Positions 41,514 to 50,121 of a stretch of DNA of 64,000 nt are shown here, in pieces. The stretch is taken from contig JAGDYZ010000012.1 in the NCBI GenBank assembly GCA_049116335.1, forward strand, positions 124,001 to 188,000, in the 5' to 3' direction. The notes under the pieces were generated by a model. That model searched no databases. It was not told the DNA's origin and was given only the letters and a program-made list of their open reading frames with translations. The first letter of the stretch is position 1. The number at the start of each line of letters is the position of its first letter. Origin of the DNA: CANMIH01 sp049116335 (lineage in GTDB: Bacteria > Pseudomonadota > Alphaproteobacteria > Rhodobacterales > Rhodobacteraceae). A program made the position numbers and the translations under genes.

Positions 41514-41612
41514 TCTCAATGTTCCTATACCAATGACATAAAAGTCGCGGCTGCGAATCCTTGACCCTCCGGGCCCCGTCCGACAATAATTTTACCCTAA
41601 CTGGGGACGATT

Positions 41613-43157
41613 ATGACCGAACAAACTGACCTGGCACCGGACGATTGGGAACCCTTCGGACACCCGCTTTTTGAAGACCCCAAAGCCCGTGCTCTGTCGC
41701 GTGTCGGTGTTGTCGACATCGGATCAAACTCGGTGCGCATGGTGGTCTTTGATGGCGCCGCCCGAAGCCCGGCCTATTTCTTTAACGAGAAAATCCTCTG
41801 TGGCCTTGGCGCCGGAATGAACGAAACCGGCCACCTCAACCCCGAAGGCAAAGAGCGCGCCCGAGCCGCGCTTAAACGGTTTCAACTTTTGTCGGAGAGC
41901 ATGGACCTGCCCCCTTTGACAGTGGTTGCCACCGCGGCCATGCGCGAGGCGCAGGACGGTGAGAGCTTTCGCGAGGAGCTTGAGCAAGACACCGGTTTGA
42001 AAATCTGGGTCATCGACGGCGAAGAAGAAGCCCGCCTCTCTGCGCAGGGCGTTCTACTGGGCTGGCCCGGATCTTATGGGTTGGTCTGTGATATTGGCGG
42101 CTCGTCTCTTGAGCTTGCGGAAATCAACGACGGAGAGGTTGGCAAGCGCATCACCTCACCGTTGGGACCGCTTAAGCTGCGTGACCTCGGTGATCGAAAA
42201 ACCCGCGAAGCCCACATCCGTGCCGTTCTCGACGAGTTGGCCGCCTTTATGGGCCCACAACGTGACCGCCTGTTTCTTGTGGGTGGCAGCTGGCGGGCCA
42301 TCGCGCGGATTGACATGGAGCGTCGCGGATATCCTCTGCATGTTCTCCATGAATATCGCATGGATATGCGCTCGGTGCGCGAAACCGCAGCGATGATTGC
42401 CACTGCGGATCTGGAAAAGCTGCGCAAAGCCTGTGGTCTCTCGACCACTCGGATGGATCTCGTGCCCTATGCCGCTGAAGTTTTGCTTCAGTTGATGGAC
42501 AAATTTGAGCCCAAAGACATCGCCTTATCGAGTTATGGCATTCGCGAGGGCCTCTTGTACGAACAGATGCCGCAGGAAATTCGCGACCGCGATCCGCTGA
42601 TTGAATCCTGTCGTTTTGCCGAAGCGAAAGATGCCCGGATTCCCGGCTTTGGCAAACGCCTGTATAAATTTGTGCGGCCTCTGTTTCCCGCAGCAGACGA
42701 TGCACGGCGACGGCTGATCAAATCTGCCTGCTTGCTGCATGACGTGAGCTGGCGGGCGCACCCCGATTATCGCGCAGAGGTCTGTTTCGACAATGCCACC
42801 CGCGCCAATCTCGGCGGATTGAAGCACTCGGAACGGATCTATCTTGGGCTCGCCCTGTTGCACCGCTATCGCAACAAACGGGAAGGCAATCGGTTTGAAG
42901 AGCTGTTTGATTTGCTGGACAGCCAAAGCCAGCAAAGCGCTGAAATCCTTGGCAAGGCCATGCGATTTGGTGCGATGATCTGGACGGCTGACCGCACAGA
43001 CCACGAGGCCCGATTGGAATGGAATCCGCAAAACCGCGCACTTGAGCTTCACCTCAGTGCTCAGGCCGCTCCCTTGTTTGGAGAAGTCGCAGAATCGCGC
43101 TTTGCGGCCCTTGCCCAATCCCTTGAGGCCACCAGCGCAGAGCTTAAGGTCAATTAG
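41613..43157 (+). CDS. ppx: Exopolyphosphatase (Ppx/GppA family)
   Basis: A 514-residue protein. The N-terminal sugar-kinase/actin fold starts with VVDIGSNSVRMVVFDG (~32-47), followed by VVATAAMREAQDG, the catalytic-glutamate loop DGEEEARLSAQGVLLGWPGS and the second phosphate loop CDIGGSSLELAEI. The C-terminal half is an HD-like helical domain (LIKSACLLHDVSWRAHPDYR). It degrades polyphosphate from the end or hydrolyses pppGpp; the position beside ppk favours polyphosphate. The last four bases overlap the converging gene. Confidence 0.94.
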   Translation: MTEQTDLAPDDWEPFGHPLFEDPKARALSRVGVVDIGSNSVRMVVFDGAARSPAYFFNEKILCGLGAGMNETGHLNPEGKERARAALKRFQLLSESMDLPPLTVVATAAMREAQDGESFREELEQDTGLKIWVIDGEEEARLSAQGVLLGWPGSYGLVCDIGGSSLELAEINDGEVGKRITSPLGPLKLRDLGDRKTREAHIRAVLDELAAFMGPQRDRLFLVGGSWRAIARIDMERRGYPLHVLHEYRMDMRSVRETAAMIATADLEKLRKACGLSTTRMDLVPYAAEVLLQLMDKFEPKDIALSSYGIREGLLYEQMPQEIRDRDPLIESCRFAEAKDARIPGFGKRLYKFVRPLFPAADDARRRLIKSACLLHDVSWRAHPDYRAEVCFDNATRANLGGLKHSERIYLGLALLHRYRNKREGNRFEELFDLLDSQSQQSAEILGKAMRFGAMIWTADRTDHEARLEWNPQNRALELHLSAQAAPLFGEVAESRFAALAQSLEATSAELKVN

Positions 43158-43510
43158 AGATCGATTTCCTCAGGCGGTACGATCTCGGCCTCGGGCCTGC
43201 GACGTAAAATAATATCGCCATTGGGCAGGATCTCAGGCGGGTGGTAGAGCGTCCAATCTTCCACCTGCTCCAGCAGGTCTTTCATGGCCGGGCCCATCTC
43301 GGTGACAAAGCTGCGCATGGCGGGCTCCATCTCACGCGCCAAGCCCTCTAGCTCTTCAAGCGCGGGCTCCATCTCAGTCATAAGACCGCGCAAGATCATC
43401 TTCGCCCCCTCTTCCATGAGCGAAAACCCCTCTTCCGGCTCTTGTTCAGCACAAAGAGGTGCAGAGAGCATTGCAAGAACGAGGGCGGGGTAAAGAACAA
43501 ACCGGGTCAT
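43154..43510 (-). CDS. Secreted helical protein of unknown function (118 aa)
   Basis: A predicted exported protein: signal peptide MTRFVLYPALVLAMLSAPLC, then a negatively charged, methionine-rich helix (EEGAKMILRGLMTEMEPALE, REMEPAMRSFVTEMGPAMKD) and a short tail (PNGDIILRRRPEAEIVPPEE). The helix is built on an ~11-residue repeat with MEPA or MGPA at each turn. I know the type as a conserved Rhodobacteraceae unknown. A start at 43528 is possible. It ends inside the ppx stop region. Confidence 0.75.
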   Translation of the reverse strand: MTRFVLYPALVLAMLSAPLCAEQEPEEGFSLMEEGAKMILRGLMTEMEPALEELEGLAREMEPAMRSFVTEMGPAMKDLLEQVEDWTLYHPPEILPNGDIILRRRPEAEIVPPEEIDL

Positions 43511-43828
43511 GAGCCAAGTATAACGCATTTCCGCAGCGATGGGACAACAAAGCTGCCACGGCTCTTCGACAGACGGCAAAGATTCGCGCAAAACGATAGT
43601 CTGACCGCAAGCAAACTACCCATCCTTTCGACAGATCTACCTAGGTCTTCGTCTTGTTCAGCGGCGTTTCTGCTCAAATTTCGGGCGATTTCACTCAAGA
43701 AGCAGCAATTTTGGGAAAATTTTTCCTTCTCTGGAGGGGCACCACACTTCACTAACGTTTATCGAATAAGTATCTATCAACCTAAGCACGATCAGGGCCC
43801 ACCGCCCATCAGACTACAGGACAAACAG
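43511..43828. other. 318-nt intergenic region upstream of the hybrid kinase
   Basis: No gene is supported here on either strand. The kinase frame stays open through part of this stretch but without a convincing start. GGAGGGG at 43733-43739 looks like a ribosome site yet no start codon follows at the right distance. It probably holds the promoters of the kinase and of the divergent secreted helical protein. Confidence 0.5.
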
Positions 43829-45472
43829 GTGCTGCCAGACAAGGCCTTTGAAGAATACGACATCTTGGACGCCATCGACCTCGCCATCATTGTGATGGAA
43901 GTGGGCGAAGACGGTCTGCCTCGTTATGTCGCAATGAACAAAAAGTCCCGTGACTTCACCTCCCTGACACATGATGACATCTACGGAAAAACCGCGCTGG
44001 AAATTTTTGGCGGCGCCACCGGTGAGCGCGCGTTAAATCGCCACCTCGAGGCTCTGAGCAAAGCCGAGGCCACCACCTACGACATCAGCCTGCCGTCCAT
44101 CCAAAAAACAACCTATCTCCGCACACGATTGCAGCCGGTTTTTGACAAAGCCGGAAAAGTGACACATCTGATTGGATCATCGACCGATGTGACCTCTGAG
44201 AGAGAACGTGACACTGCGCTCGAACTGTCGAAACTGGCGCAGGAAAAAGCGGAAGAAGCCAGCAAAGCCAAGGAGCGGTTTCTGGCCAATATGAGCCATG
44301 AAATCCGCACGCCCATGAACGGGATCCTTGGAATGTGCGAACTCTTGGCTGAAACCGCTCTGGATGATCAACAAGCCTTGTTTGCAAACACGATTTTCAA
44401 CTCGGCCTCTGCTCTGCTCAGCCTTGTGAATGATGTGTTGGATTTTTCCAAGATCCAGGCCAATAAGATTTCGATCCAGGACGCCCCCTTTTCGATGCGT
44501 GCGCTTGTGTCCGATCTCGACACGCTGTTAACCGCCAAGGCCGAATTTAAAGGGCTGCGACTAGAAATCGACTATGCGGACACCCTGCCGTCAAACTTTG
44601 TTGGCGACAGCAACAAGATCCGTCAGATCCTGCTCAATCTGATTGGCAATGCCATCAAGTTCACCGAATTTGGGCATGTTTCGCTCACCATCACCTATGC
44701 TCCGGATCACCCAGATTATCCCCTTCAACTCGTTGTCACCGATACAGGCCCCGGTATTCCTCTGGACCAACAGGACAAGGTATTTTCAGCATTTGAACAG
44801 GCTGATCACACCGCTGTTCGCGAAACCGAAGGCACAGGACTTGGGCTTGCGATCACACAGGCACTGATCGAGCGCATGGGAGGCCGCATTTCCCTGTTAT
44901 CAGAACCAGACAATGGCTCAACATTTTCGGTTTATCTCAATCTGCCAAGCACCGACACCGCGCCTCAGGCCCTTAAACCCACAGCGCTCTCGCCCTCCCC
45001 GGCGGCTCCTGCGATCTCAAGCCGAGCAGCCCCTGCTTCCAAGGTTTCCACTGAGGAGGCGTGGTTGTCAGGTTTCAAAATCCTGATTGCGGAAGACAAT
45101 CAAACCAATCAGTTGGTTGCAAACAGAATGCTGAGCCCAACAGGGGCGACTTTGGTCTTCGCTGAAAACGGTGTGAAAGCCCTTGAGCAGTTTAAAGAGT
45201 TCGACCCAGATTTGGTCTTGATGGATCTGTCGATGCCGGTTCTCGGCGGGCTAGAAGCCACGCGTCTTATCCGACAGTTTGAAAATGAAACCAAAAAATC
45301 CGCCTGTCGGATTGTTGCGCTTACGGCAAATGCACAGCCCAGCGATGTCGAAGCCTGCCTGTCCGTCGGCATGGACGATTTTCTATCCAAACCTTTTCGA
45401 AAGTCTGATTTGCTGTCTATGGTGCGACCCGAACAGCCATCCCTGTCCGACACTCCTCTGCCACCGCAATAA
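43829..45472 (+). CDS. Soluble PAS hybrid histidine kinase
   Basis: A 547-residue protein with PAS (~10-125), coiled linker (SKLAQEKAEEASKAKERF), HisKA with FLANMSHEIRTPMNG (His157), HATPase (N box LNLIGNAIKFTEFG, DTGPGIP and GTGLGLAI), and a receiver domain with ILIAEDNQTNQ and LVLMDLSMPVLGG (Asp466). No membrane segment is present, so it senses a cytosolic cue through PAS. There is no HPt domain or partner regulator adjacent: an orphan hybrid kinase. The GTG at 43829 has AGGA seven bases before it; no other in-frame start is near. Confidence 0.88.
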   Translation: MLPDKAFEEYDILDAIDLAIIVMEVGEDGLPRYVAMNKKSRDFTSLTHDDIYGKTALEIFGGATGERALNRHLEALSKAEATTYDISLPSIQKTTYLRTRLQPVFDKAGKVTHLIGSSTDVTSERERDTALELSKLAQEKAEEASKAKERFLANMSHEIRTPMNGILGMCELLAETALDDQQALFANTIFNSASALLSLVNDVLDFSKIQANKISIQDAPFSMRALVSDLDTLLTAKAEFKGLRLEIDYADTLPSNFVGDSNKIRQILLNLIGNAIKFTEFGHVSLTITYAPDHPDYPLQLVVTDTGPGIPLDQQDKVFSAFEQADHTAVRETEGTGLGLAITQALIERMGGRISLLSEPDNGSTFSVYLNLPSTDTAPQALKPTALSPSPAAPAISSRAAPASKVSTEEAWLSGFKILIAEDNQTNQLVANRMLSPTGATLVFAENGVKALEQFKEFDPDLVLMDLSMPVLGGLEATRLIRQFENETKKSACRIVALTANAQPSDVEACLSVGMDDFLSKPFRKSDLLSMVRPEQPSLSDTPLPPQ

Positions 45473-45497
45473 GCCGAAGAATCTAACTCTTCGGCTT
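45471..45497. terminator. Hairpin shared by the converging kinase and 60-aa genes
   Basis: A perfect 10-bp stem AAGCCGAAGA and TCTTCGGCTT around ATCTAAC. It contains the stops of both genes. There is no T tract on either strand. Confidence 0.55.
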
Positions 45498-45665
45498 GTC
45501 CCGCGCTGCCTTTTCTTCTTTGGTGAGTTTGCTGTTCCAGACATTGTTGCTCAACCCCAACTCAGCGCGCGCAGGTTTGGTTTTGCCAACTTTGACTTTG
45601 CCACCTTTGTTCAGAAACTCCTGAATGAGAGCGTCATCGGTTGTTTCTTTGGGCACTTGTTTCAT
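45483..45665 (-). CDS. Small lysine-rich protein (60 aa)
   Basis: MKQVPKETTDDALIQEFLNK is followed by GGKVKVGKTKPARAELG and a tail KLTKEEKAARDKP. It is very basic and lacks a signal or membrane segment, and looks like a small RNA- or ribosome-associated protein, but the family is not recognised. AGGA lies seven bases before the ATG at 45665. Confidence 0.72.
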   Translation of the reverse strand: MKQVPKETTDDALIQEFLNKGGKVKVGKTKPARAELGLSNNVWNSKLTKEEKAARDKPKS

Positions 45666-45769
45666 CAACTTATCCTACGTCCGAAGAAAATGGGCGTGTT
45701 CTCACAGTCGAACACACATGGATTTTGCAAAGCTACGCCAGCTTTCCTAAAACCATGTGACAGATCGCT

Positions 45770-46774
45770 TTAGAAGTCGAGGTCTAGGACCACTGGAAAA
45801 TGATCCGATGCGGTCAAAAGCGCCTCGCGAAGATCAGCATCTGCAAAACAACGCTGATCTTCGAAAGGATGCCAGATCCGCCAGCGCGAAGACGCCCTAC
45901 GCAGGTTTGGCGAGACCATGATGTAATCCAGTAGCGCCTGCAGATAACGTTCGTCAGACGAAATGTAAAACCGCGCCGAGGAGGGATGGGGTTCAAGCGG
46001 CCGGATCAGAGCCTGACAGGCGTGCGGGTCAAAAAGCGCGGCCTCTCCCTGCCCTAAAATGATTTCGACCGAACTGCGCCCAAAGAGCCCCTCGTATTCA
46101 TCCAACCCCGGACCATCGTTCAGATCCCCCATCACAAATAGATCGTCGCCCGCATCAAGATGATCCGAGATCCGCCGCCTCAGCCAAATGGCCTGAGCGA
46201 GCTGTTTGCGCCGATTGGCGATGGACAGTCGCATCACTTCATCCCGCGACCGCGCCCCATGTGGCGCTTTGGATTTCAGATGAGCCCCAATCAATTTGGC
46301 CTGACGTCCGGTGGCCACACTTTCAAGGGAGAGCTCCAATGGAGGTTTTGAGAAAACCACCCGGTCTTCGCGCGCGTCGACATCAAGATCAATTTCAAGC
46401 TCGGTGTCGAAACGTGGTGCATGTGGTGTGGCGCCAGGTTCATGGCGCGCGCGCAGGACATCGGGATCGTAAAGCAGCGCAATCTCTTGCTGCGTGTCAT
46501 TGGTAAAGCCGGTGACCACTTCACGGGCGCGCAGATCGAAATGGTCCGCGAAATGCGCCAAGGCCCGCACGGTGCTGCGTTTGGAGTTTGTATCCGGAGC
46601 CTCGACCACAAGCACCGCATCAGCATCCAACGCCTGAAACACTGTCCCCAACGCCGAAGTCTGTGCGGCGCGTGTCACCCCATGTCGGGCAGACCAACCG
46701 TCATCATCTATCAACTCTCCGGCGTTTGAAAACAGCGCGTCGAACCATTCGACGTTGTAGCTGACCAAACGCAT
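45770..46774 (-). CDS. Endonuclease/exonuclease/phosphatase (EEP) family protein
   Basis: A 334-residue protein of the EEP fold. Seen: SYNVEWFDALF (metal site), VVEAPDTN, LIGAHLKSKAPHGARSRDEV, the VMGDLNDGPGLDEYEG catalytic motif and SDHFPVVLDLDF at the C-terminus with the SDH signature. The family cleaves nucleic acids or phosphoesters; the substrate is not predictable. No signal peptide, so cytosolic. Its ATG overlaps the DnaJ-domain gene stop by one base, so the two are coupled. Confidence 0.88.
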   Translation of the reverse strand: MRLVSYNVEWFDALFSNAGELIDDDGWSARHGVTRAAQTSALGTVFQALDADAVLVVEAPDTNSKRSTVRALAHFADHFDLRAREVVTGFTNDTQQEIALLYDPDVLRARHEPGATPHAPRFDTELEIDLDVDAREDRVVFSKPPLELSLESVATGRQAKLIGAHLKSKAPHGARSRDEVMRLSIANRRKQLAQAIWLRRRISDHLDAGDDLFVMGDLNDGPGLDEYEGLFGRSSVEIILGQGEAALFDPHACQALIRPLEPHPSSARFYISSDERYLQALLDYIMVSPNLRRASSRWRIWHPFEDQRCFADADLREALLTASDHFPVVLDLDF

Positions 46775-47454
46775 CAGGCGGCGCTCTGAGAGATTTCCGA
46801 CCAGGCCTGATTGATGTCTTGCATCCGACGCTCGGAAAGTTTGACCGCCTCTTCAGGTACGCCACGCGCCATCATCACATCCGGGTGGCTGTCACGCACC
46901 AGCTGACGCCAGGCCTTGCGGATCTCAGACATCTCCATGTCGGGTGTGACACCCAGAACCGTGTAGGGATCAGGCACAGCATCAGGTACAAACCGCGCGC
47001 GCGTGGCGCGAAACCGCACCTCATCAATGCCAAAAATCTCGGCAACGCGGGCCAGAAAGGCATCTTCTGCCGGGTGGTAAGTGCCATCCGCCATGGCAAT
47101 GTGGAACAACCCGTCCATAAGGTCACATAGCGTGGCGGCTTCGGGATCAAACATTCCTTTGATCCGTTTCGCATAATCCTCAAAACCCGCTACATCCTGA
47201 CGCGCTAGATTGAACACTTTGGCCGCGCCTTTTTCCTCTTCCGGAGAAATCTGGAACACTTCACGGAAGGCCGTAACCTCGTCACGGGTCACCAAACCAT
47301 CCGCTTTGGCCATTTTTGCCGACAGCGCGATCACAGCAATGGTAAATGCCACCGTTTTCTCGGGTGGCGACCGAAGCTGTTCAAATACCGCAGAAAGCCC
47401 TTCACCACTGGCAAGAGCGGCCACAGCTTGGGAGATGCGAGACCAAATCGACAT
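46774..47454 (-). CDS. TerB-DnaJ protein (DjlA-like)
   Basis: A 226-residue protein. A TerB-like helical domain (~30-140, IAVIALSAKMAKADGLVTRD and LFHIAMADGTYHPAEDAFLA) is followed by a C-terminal J-domain (~157-226) with the HPD motif in RDSHPDVMM. DjlA-type proteins activate DnaK; the N-terminal membrane helix of E. coli DjlA is not obvious here, so it may be soluble. It is coupled to the EEP gene. Confidence 0.9.
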   Translation of the reverse strand: MSIWSRISQAVAALASGEGLSAVFEQLRSPPEKTVAFTIAVIALSAKMAKADGLVTRDEVTAFREVFQISPEEEKGAAKVFNLARQDVAGFEDYAKRIKGMFDPEAATLCDLMDGLFHIAMADGTYHPAEDAFLARVAEIFGIDEVRFRATRARFVPDAVPDPYTVLGVTPDMEMSEIRKAWRQLVRDSHPDVMMARGVPEEAVKLSERRMQDINQAWSEISQSAA

Positions 47455-47528
47455 GGGCTGACCTTATGTCAGGGATTGGGGAAAGTCAGGGCCGGAATTG
47501 CGGAAATTTCTGCACCGGCGAAAAACCG

Positions 47529-48143
47529 TCATTTTAGATGTAGCTTCCGATGTCCCAGTGCCAATTCGGCCTCAAGTGTGGGGGTGTCTGCGGTTTGAAA
47601 CTGGACCAAAGGGGCATCCAGAACAGGCTCTAAGAGAGCCGCAAGCGCGTCTGCCTGAGGATGACAGACATGCAGCGCCTCAAGCTGTAACCCTGAACCC
47701 GGTATGGATTTTCCAGGAGGAACATCGACATGCCACTGGATCAAAGCGGGGAATAGTCCGTCAAAAGGCAGGTAGCCATCTTCGGGCACCGCCATGGACC
47801 AACGCAACTCGCCCCGCTCCAGCTCGACACGCCGACCGGCCATGGGCAGCGCCGCCAAAGCCGCATCCATGTCCTCCACCCGACAGATCCATTTGTCCAG
47901 CCGCGCCGCACCGCGGAAATGATCCAAGCCAAACCACCGCGCATCCGCCGGAGGCTGTGCGGCCGGATCAATGGCAATTGCTTCGATATAAAGATTGGGA
48001 GACAGGCCAAGAAGGCGGTTGTGCGTTCCAAATCGGACATGGATACCGCCGGGCAAAACCACCTGTTCGACTGAGGTCTCGAGATGCGTTGCCGCCTCTT
48101 CAAGTGTCTCACCCAGAACCGCGATATGATCCAAAACCAGCAT
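47529..48143 (-). CDS. Glyoxalase-like (VOC) domain protein
   Basis: A 204-residue protein with two VOC-type halves: MLVLDHIAVLGETLEEAATH, then GIHVRFGTHNRLLGL, YIEAIAIDP, and a second set around WICRVEDMDAALAAL. It resembles the glyoxalase-like domain proteins of unknown substrate. His6 and Glu at the YIE site could bind a metal. AAGGAC precedes the ATG at 48143; the upstream in-frame extension lacks a site. Confidence 0.8.
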   Translation of the reverse strand: MLVLDHIAVLGETLEEAATHLETSVEQVVLPGGIHVRFGTHNRLLGLSPNLYIEAIAIDPAAQPPADARWFGLDHFRGAARLDKWICRVEDMDAALAALPMAGRRVELERGELRWSMAVPEDGYLPFDGLFPALIQWHVDVPPGKSIPGSGLQLEALHVCHPQADALAALLEPVLDAPLVQFQTADTPTLEAELALGHRKLHLK

Positions 48144-48285
48144 GTAATGTCCTTCTGAACAGTTGCACCAGATTAAGCGATGTTTTTTGGCAAGCAAAGT
48201 GCGTTTTTCGCGCGCGTGTAGTATTGAATAGGCAGGTTTCAACTACATGTTTCTCACAACACCCTGACCATATCGGAGCCCGCAT

Positions 48286-49473
48286 ATGCTGCTACGCGCA
48301 ATCGACCGTTTTTTTAACCACGAAGCCTCAGGAGGCCTGCTGCTGATGTTCGCAGCCGCAGCCGCCATGGTGGTGGCAAATTCCGGATTGTCGGGCGTGT
48401 ATGATAGCGTATTGGGCAGCTATCTGGCGGTCACCTTGAATGGGGAAGGCCTGCAGAAACCGCTGATCCTTTGGATCAATGACGGTCTGATGGCGATCTT
48501 TTTCTTTCTGATCGGGCTTGAGCTCAAACATGAACTCATGGAGGGCAAACTTAAGAACCCTTCTGATGTTGTTTTGCCCGGCATGGCGGCGGTTGGCGGC
48601 ATGGTTTTGCCCGCGATGTTCTTTCTCGCCTTCAACTGGAGCAACCCAGACACGGTAAATGGCTGGGCCATCCCAGCCGCCACGGATATTGCTTTTGCGC
48701 TTGGGGTACTGGCGCTTGTGGGCAACCGTGCGCCCGCCTCGCTCAAGGTTTTTCTTTTGACTCTGGCGATCTTGGACGACATGGGCGCTATTGTGATCAT
48801 CGCCCTGTTTTACACCGCTGAGCTTAAAATCGATTACCTCTACTTGGCGTTGTTGCCCGCGATTGGCATGTTCTGGATGAACATGAAGCGCGTGCACCGT
48901 GTGGCCCCTATCCTGCTGTTGGGTGTGGTGATGTGGTTCTTTGTGCTCAAGTCCGGCGTCCACGCCACCTTGGCTGGGGTCGTCACCGCCTTCTTCATCC
49001 CACTCAAAGACAAGTGGGGCAAATCACCCCTGCACTCGATCGAGCACGGTCTCTCGCCCTATGTGCTGTATTTCATCATTCCGGTCTTTGCCTTTGCCAA
49101 CGCTGGTGTGGTTCTTACCGGCATGCAGTTTGCAGACCTCTTCGCAGCTCTGCCTCTGGGCATCGCTTTGGGTCTGGTCTTGGGCAAGCAGGTGGGTGTG
49201 TTTGGTGTCACCTGGCTAATGGTGAAACTTGGGTTGGCGCGGATGCCGCATGGCGCGACCTGGCTTCATATCTACGGCGTCGCCTGTTTGGCTGGCATCG
49301 GCTTCACCATGTCGCTGTTCATCGGCTCGCTTAGCTTTGCCGACGCCGAGTTGATGAACCAAGTACGCCTGGGCGTGTTGTCAGGGTCCATCATATCCGG
49401 CGTTCTTGGCTATGCAGCGCTCATGATCGCGGCCCAGCCAAAGACAGATGATGCCAGCGTAGAAGCAGCTTAA
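48286..49473 (+). CDS. nhaA: Na+/H+ antiporter NhaA
   Basis: A 395-residue inner-membrane antiporter with about twelve helices. FFNHEASGGLLLMFAAAAAM is the NhaA start. The ion-binding pair is in LAILDDMGAIVIIALFYT, and the unwound-helix PAATDIAFALGVLALVG and GVHATLAGVVTAF are both present. It exports Na+ for protons, in keeping with a marine habitat. Possible Na+ or pH control is not visible in the leader. Confidence 0.97.
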   Translation: MLLRAIDRFFNHEASGGLLLMFAAAAAMVVANSGLSGVYDSVLGSYLAVTLNGEGLQKPLILWINDGLMAIFFFLIGLELKHELMEGKLKNPSDVVLPGMAAVGGMVLPAMFFLAFNWSNPDTVNGWAIPAATDIAFALGVLALVGNRAPASLKVFLLTLAILDDMGAIVIIALFYTAELKIDYLYLALLPAIGMFWMNMKRVHRVAPILLLGVVMWFFVLKSGVHATLAGVVTAFFIPLKDKWGKSPLHSIEHGLSPYVLYFIIPVFAFANAGVVLTGMQFADLFAALPLGIALGLVLGKQVGVFGVTWLMVKLGLARMPHGATWLHIYGVACLAGIGFTMSLFIGSLSFADAELMNQVRLGVLSGSIISGVLGYAALMIAAQPKTDDASVEAA

Positions 49474-49481
49474 AACAAAAG

Positions 49482-49506
49482 GAGCGCGGGATAAGGTCCC
49501 GCGCTC
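49482..49506. terminator. Hairpin between nhaA and the GNAT gene
   Basis: GAGCGCGGGA-TAAGG-TCCCGCGCTC, a perfect 10-bp stem. The minus strand continues CCTTTTGTTTT, so it terminates the GNAT transcript better than nhaA. Confidence 0.75.
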
Positions 49507-49514
49507 ACCTCTGA

Positions 49515-49997
49515 TCAGACAAGGCTTTTTTGCATCAGCACAAGATCCAAAGATCGCCCCCATTTCTGACCAACCCCAAGCATGCGCCCAACCTCGGTGA
49601 AACCGCAACTCCTATGGAACCGTTGCGCGACATCATTGGTGCCGCTGATCCCGGCAATCAAAATCTCAAAGCCCAGTTCCTGCGCACGTTCTTCTAGGGC
49701 AGAGAGCAACATGCGCCCGAGGCCACGCCCCTGCGTGCCGGGTGAGATGTAAATCGAGTGTTCCGCGACATGGGCATATCCCGGCCCGCTGCGAAATTCT
49801 CCGAGACGCGCATAGCCACGCAGCGTCTCAGTTGTGTCGACCGAAACAAGGAGACACCCACCCGCATCGATCTCAGCCCCCCAATCCGCCGCAGATTTCT
49901 CGGTGGTGGTGAAGGTGATCATGCTGTTCCGCACGATCTCATTATAGATCTCTGCAAGTGCCGCAGAGTCCTGCGGCACCGCATCGCGTACAATCAT
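49515..49997 (-). CDS. GNAT N-acetyltransferase (phosphinothricin acetyltransferase-like)
   Basis: A 160-residue GNAT protein. The N-terminal IVRDAVPQDSAALAEIYNEI and FTTTEKSAADWGA, the acetyl-CoA loop EHSIYISPGTQGRGLGRMLL and the C-terminal GTNDVAQRFHRSCGFTEVG match the phosphinothricin/methionine sulfone acetyltransferase group. The substrate of such orphan enzymes is often an amino-acid analogue; here it is not determined. It is alone between nhaA and mcm. Confidence 0.9.
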   Translation of the reverse strand: MIVRDAVPQDSAALAEIYNEIVRNSMITFTTTEKSAADWGAEIDAGGCLLVSVDTTETLRGYARLGEFRSGPGYAHVAEHSIYISPGTQGRGLGRMLLSALEERAQELGFEILIAGISGTNDVAQRFHRSCGFTEVGRMLGVGQKWGRSLDLVLMQKSLV

Positions 49998-50073
49998 ATC
50001 CTGCCCTTTGATACCCTCGGTTAATCAAAGGAAACGGCCAGCGGCCACAGCGTCAAGCCAATAGACCGGGCAA

Positions 50074-50101
50074 AGAAAAAGGGCGGAGAAAACTCCGCCC
50101 T
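50074..50101 (-). terminator. Rho-independent terminator of mcm
   Basis: AGGGCGGAG-(AAAA)-CTCCGCCCT, followed on the minus strand by TTTTTCTTTG, 20 bases after the mcm stop. Confidence 0.9.
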
Positions 50102-50121
50102 CTTCAAGAATTTCTGCTGAA

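Noticed and set aside
43442..43828. Upstream extension of the hybrid kinase frame
   Set aside because: It overlaps the opposite-strand secreted protein gene and is compositionally unlike the kinase; the GTG at 43829 has the ribosome site.
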